From the NCBI GenBank assembly GCA_900208305.1, contig OAPG01000004.1, positions 62,001 to 126,000 on the forward strand: DNA of 64,000 nt, given 5' to 3'. Of this stretch, positions 62,259 to 64,000 are shown in pieces. The notes under the pieces are model-generated. The model was not told the origin of the DNA. It searched no databases and worked only from the letters and a program-made list of their open reading frames with translations. The DNA comes from Melanopsichium pennsylvanicum. Lineage: Eukaryota; Basidiomycota; Ustilaginomycetes; Ustilaginales. Numbering within the stretch: position 1 is the stretch's first letter; each line of letters opens with the position of its first letter. A program made the translations under genes and the position numbers.

Positions 62259-63848
62259 ATGGTCATACTCTTATTCGAAATGTCAACTTTGGACGGAGCT
62301 GTCCCGCTAGGACTCGGCATCACCAAGCTGCGACTTTGGGACGAACTTCATCGTGCACATTGCGAGACTTTGCAACAAGCGCGCCATCCATCTTCCTCGA
62401 CACTTGGCATAAATTCTTCGCGCATCGAGTCCGTTATTTGGGACGCACCATCGAGAGATGCAAGTCTCGATCTCGAGGAAATGCCATCGTCATTCGCCTA
62501 CAGTTTTGCTTCACCTTCAGCAAGCCCGCCCTTCGCAGATAAAATCGAGGAAAGGAGGGTGGCGTGCGAAGCTGACACTTCAGCAGGCGCAACTCTCTGG
62601 CCATCTGTATCCAACCGAGGCTCACGATATGGCCCCCAGACCTCTTGCTCCGACTGGTTCTTGTTGCACCACCGCAGAGATAGCCCCTCAGAAATTGCAG
62701 CCGACGCATTGACATCAATTAAATGGGCAGATGCTGCAAAAGATAGTCATGGATTGATGATGCCGCCACCTGCGCCAAAGCCGGGACCGTCGGGAAGGAA
62801 GCCACCGCCGCTTGTTGCGAGGATCAAAGCCAAAGCTCGTCGCGCAAAGAGAAAACAACAAAAGGCCGAATATCGAAGACGCCTCTTCCTCTCACATATG
62901 GTTCAAGCGACTCGAGAGGCACGTCAACAGCATGCCGCGATCTCGAATTCGTCAGCAAAGACCACGGACAATTTCACAGCGACCCCCATCGCAAGAGCGA
63001 GCGCCTCGAAGAAGACACTCACACAGCAAAAACTGTCACTGTTGCCAGAGCGTCTTGGCGTCGATCTCGGCAGCTTTGTTGAGATTGTATTTGACACGGA
63101 TGCGCAGTCTTCCGAGATCACTGCGCCCTCAGACATCTCGGATGACGACCTCGCAAGAGCAACCAAGGTAGAGATCGAAACGCGAAAGAAGCTAGGAGGC
63201 GCAGATGTGATGGTGCCCGATGGGGTGTTTCGATGGATGGTTGCGCGAGATTTTGCTGAACGCTGGCCGAAAAAAGTCCGAGGGGTACGCAAGAACCCAT
63301 GGCCAGGGCTGGAAGGCTTATGGGGGTTGCCTTCCGGTGTTGCTCCAGGTGAGAAGGCACAGCAAGCATCCACAGCTGACGAGCCCATGAGATGGCAAAG
63401 TGGTCGTAGAAGTCGATTCATGAGGCGGAAGGAGAAGTTAGCATCACAGGGCAGGGAGATGGCAGCAGCAGTAGCAGCTGCTGCAGATACCAACCCTCTG
63501 GCTGTCAAGAGCTCGGAAAGTGCGTCCTTGCAGCAGCCGGTATCAGCTGCTATGGCTGTGCAGGATGTCTCGATAAGAGCTCCTGCGGCAATGCCGCCTT
63601 CAATGCTTATCAAATCAGCCAATTGCACACCACAGCCTCAAATCCCTATGCAACTTGAGGGCCGGCAGACGGTCACGGGACAATACGGAGCATCAATTTC
63701 GAGCCAGAGGTTGCAATCGGGGTGGCTCGAACCTCTCCCGGAAGCAAGTGACGCAATCTCGTTGTGTGACTTGAACGCCGCGCTCACCTGCTCAGCTTCG
63801 GTGGCCTTTCCGGGCACGGTCGCAGGTGTTCCGGTTTGCCTGGCATGA
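62259..63848 (+). CDS. Protein of unknown function with basic helical segment
   Basis: 529-aa single-exon protein (ATG at 62259; a second ATG at 62280 is equally possible). The only distinctive segments are a strongly basic helix (RIKAKARRAKRKQQKAEYRR, about residues 188-208) followed by SHMVQATREARQQH, and a compact region about residues 270-370 with LGVDLGSFVEIVFDTDA and GVFRWMVARDFAERWPKK. No signal peptide, membrane helix or catalytic motif is seen. The basic helix could bind nucleic acid. Composition looks like real coding sequence. I do not recognise the family; it may be smut-specific. Introns cannot be excluded at the 3' end. Confidence 0.6.
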   Translation: MVILLFEMSTLDGAVPLGLGITKLRLWDELHRAHCETLQQARHPSSSTLGINSSRIESVIWDAPSRDASLDLEEMPSSFAYSFASPSASPPFADKIEERRVACEADTSAGATLWPSVSNRGSRYGPQTSCSDWFLLHHRRDSPSEIAADALTSIKWADAAKDSHGLMMPPPAPKPGPSGRKPPPLVARIKAKARRAKRKQQKAEYRRRLFLSHMVQATREARQQHAAISNSSAKTTDNFTATPIARASASKKTLTQQKLSLLPERLGVDLGSFVEIVFDTDAQSSEITAPSDISDDDLARATKVEIETRKKLGGADVMVPDGVFRWMVARDFAERWPKKVRGVRKNPWPGLEGLWGLPSGVAPGEKAQQASTADEPMRWQSGRRSRFMRRKEKLASQGREMAAAVAAAADTNPLAVKSSESASLQQPVSAAMAVQDVSIRAPAAMPPSMLIKSANCTPQPQIPMQLEGRQTVTGQYGASISSQRLQSGWLEPLPEASDAISLCDLNAALTCSASVAFPGTVAGVPVCLA

Positions 63849-64000
63849 TACTGCGTCTAGGAATGGTGTCCAATCGTGTATTCCCGTACATCTGCTTATC
63901 ACTGCTACAGGATGATTTTATCTACTTCTTCTCAGAAGTGTCTAATACTGTCAGAGGGAATTGTAGCCGTGAGAGAATCATCTTATCAGCATCAGAATGT
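63849..64000. other. Right edge of the window
   Basis: 152 bases after the last stop codon. Nothing recognisable. Confidence 0.5.

Noticed and set aside
1..64000. tRNA, rRNA or spliceosomal RNA genes
   Set aside because: I scanned for B-box-like GGTTCGANNCC and U6-type motifs and found none that fit; a tRNAscan-SE or Infernal run would be decisive.
1..64000. CRISPR arrays, bacterial operons or insertion sequences
   Set aside because: The sequence is eukaryotic with spliceosomal introns; the repeats seen are simple or tandem and lack spacers, and no transposase was recognised.

Overview
This window looks like nuclear DNA of a basidiomycete fungus, most likely a smut (Ustilaginales; Ustilago/Sporisorium-type). 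The support is long ORFs on both strands, few and mostly short spliceosomal introns (GTAAGT-type donors, CTAAC/CTGAC-like branch sites), proteins of fungal type, and gene-poor islands holding small secreted proteins and broken genes. The species cannot be fixed from the sequence alone.

Layout. 0-7 kb: a secreted GH35 beta-galactosidase, the Sm-like protein LSM7 (two exons) and a small REX1-B-like protein. 7-11 kb: a divergent pair of ribosomal protein genes, RPS9 (minus) and RPL21 (plus), each with an unusually long first intron. 12-22 kb: a mitochondrial carrier, chaperonin subunit CCT6, an SFT2-like Golgi protein, a probably decayed multi-exon membrane protein gene, and a DUF89/ARMT1-type metal phosphatase. 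22-26 kb: an accessory island with two tandem paralogous four-exon genes for cysteine-free secreted proteins (candidate effectors), each preceded by a broken fragment of a second, minus-strand gene. 26-46 kb: a tail-anchored small protein, the pre-rRNA factor MRD1, a large coiled-coil protein, mitochondrial IF2, the nucleolar factor NOC2 and a RecA/Rad51-family ATPase, followed by a 9-bp minisatellite. 47-64 kb: a large unknown protein, a broken copy of mitochondrial intermediate peptidase (OCT1), the U3 snoRNP protein IMP3, the proteasomal deubiquitinase UBP6, a Pep12-type syntaxin, a WDR89-like protein, a DUF4112 protein, a gene-poor stretch with coding-like debris, and a last unknown gene.

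How the genes fit together. Several housekeeping genes concern ribosome production (RPS9, RPL21, MRD1, NOC2, IMP3) and RNA processing (LSM7), but they are separate transcription units, not an operon. The most novel part is the tandem secreted-protein island at 22.5-26 kb. The other gene-poor gaps (17.8-20.3 and 60-62.2 kb) also carry traces of decaying genes, which fits islands of rapid turnover inside a conserved housekeeping background. All functions are inferred by reading the translated sequence; no database search was run.
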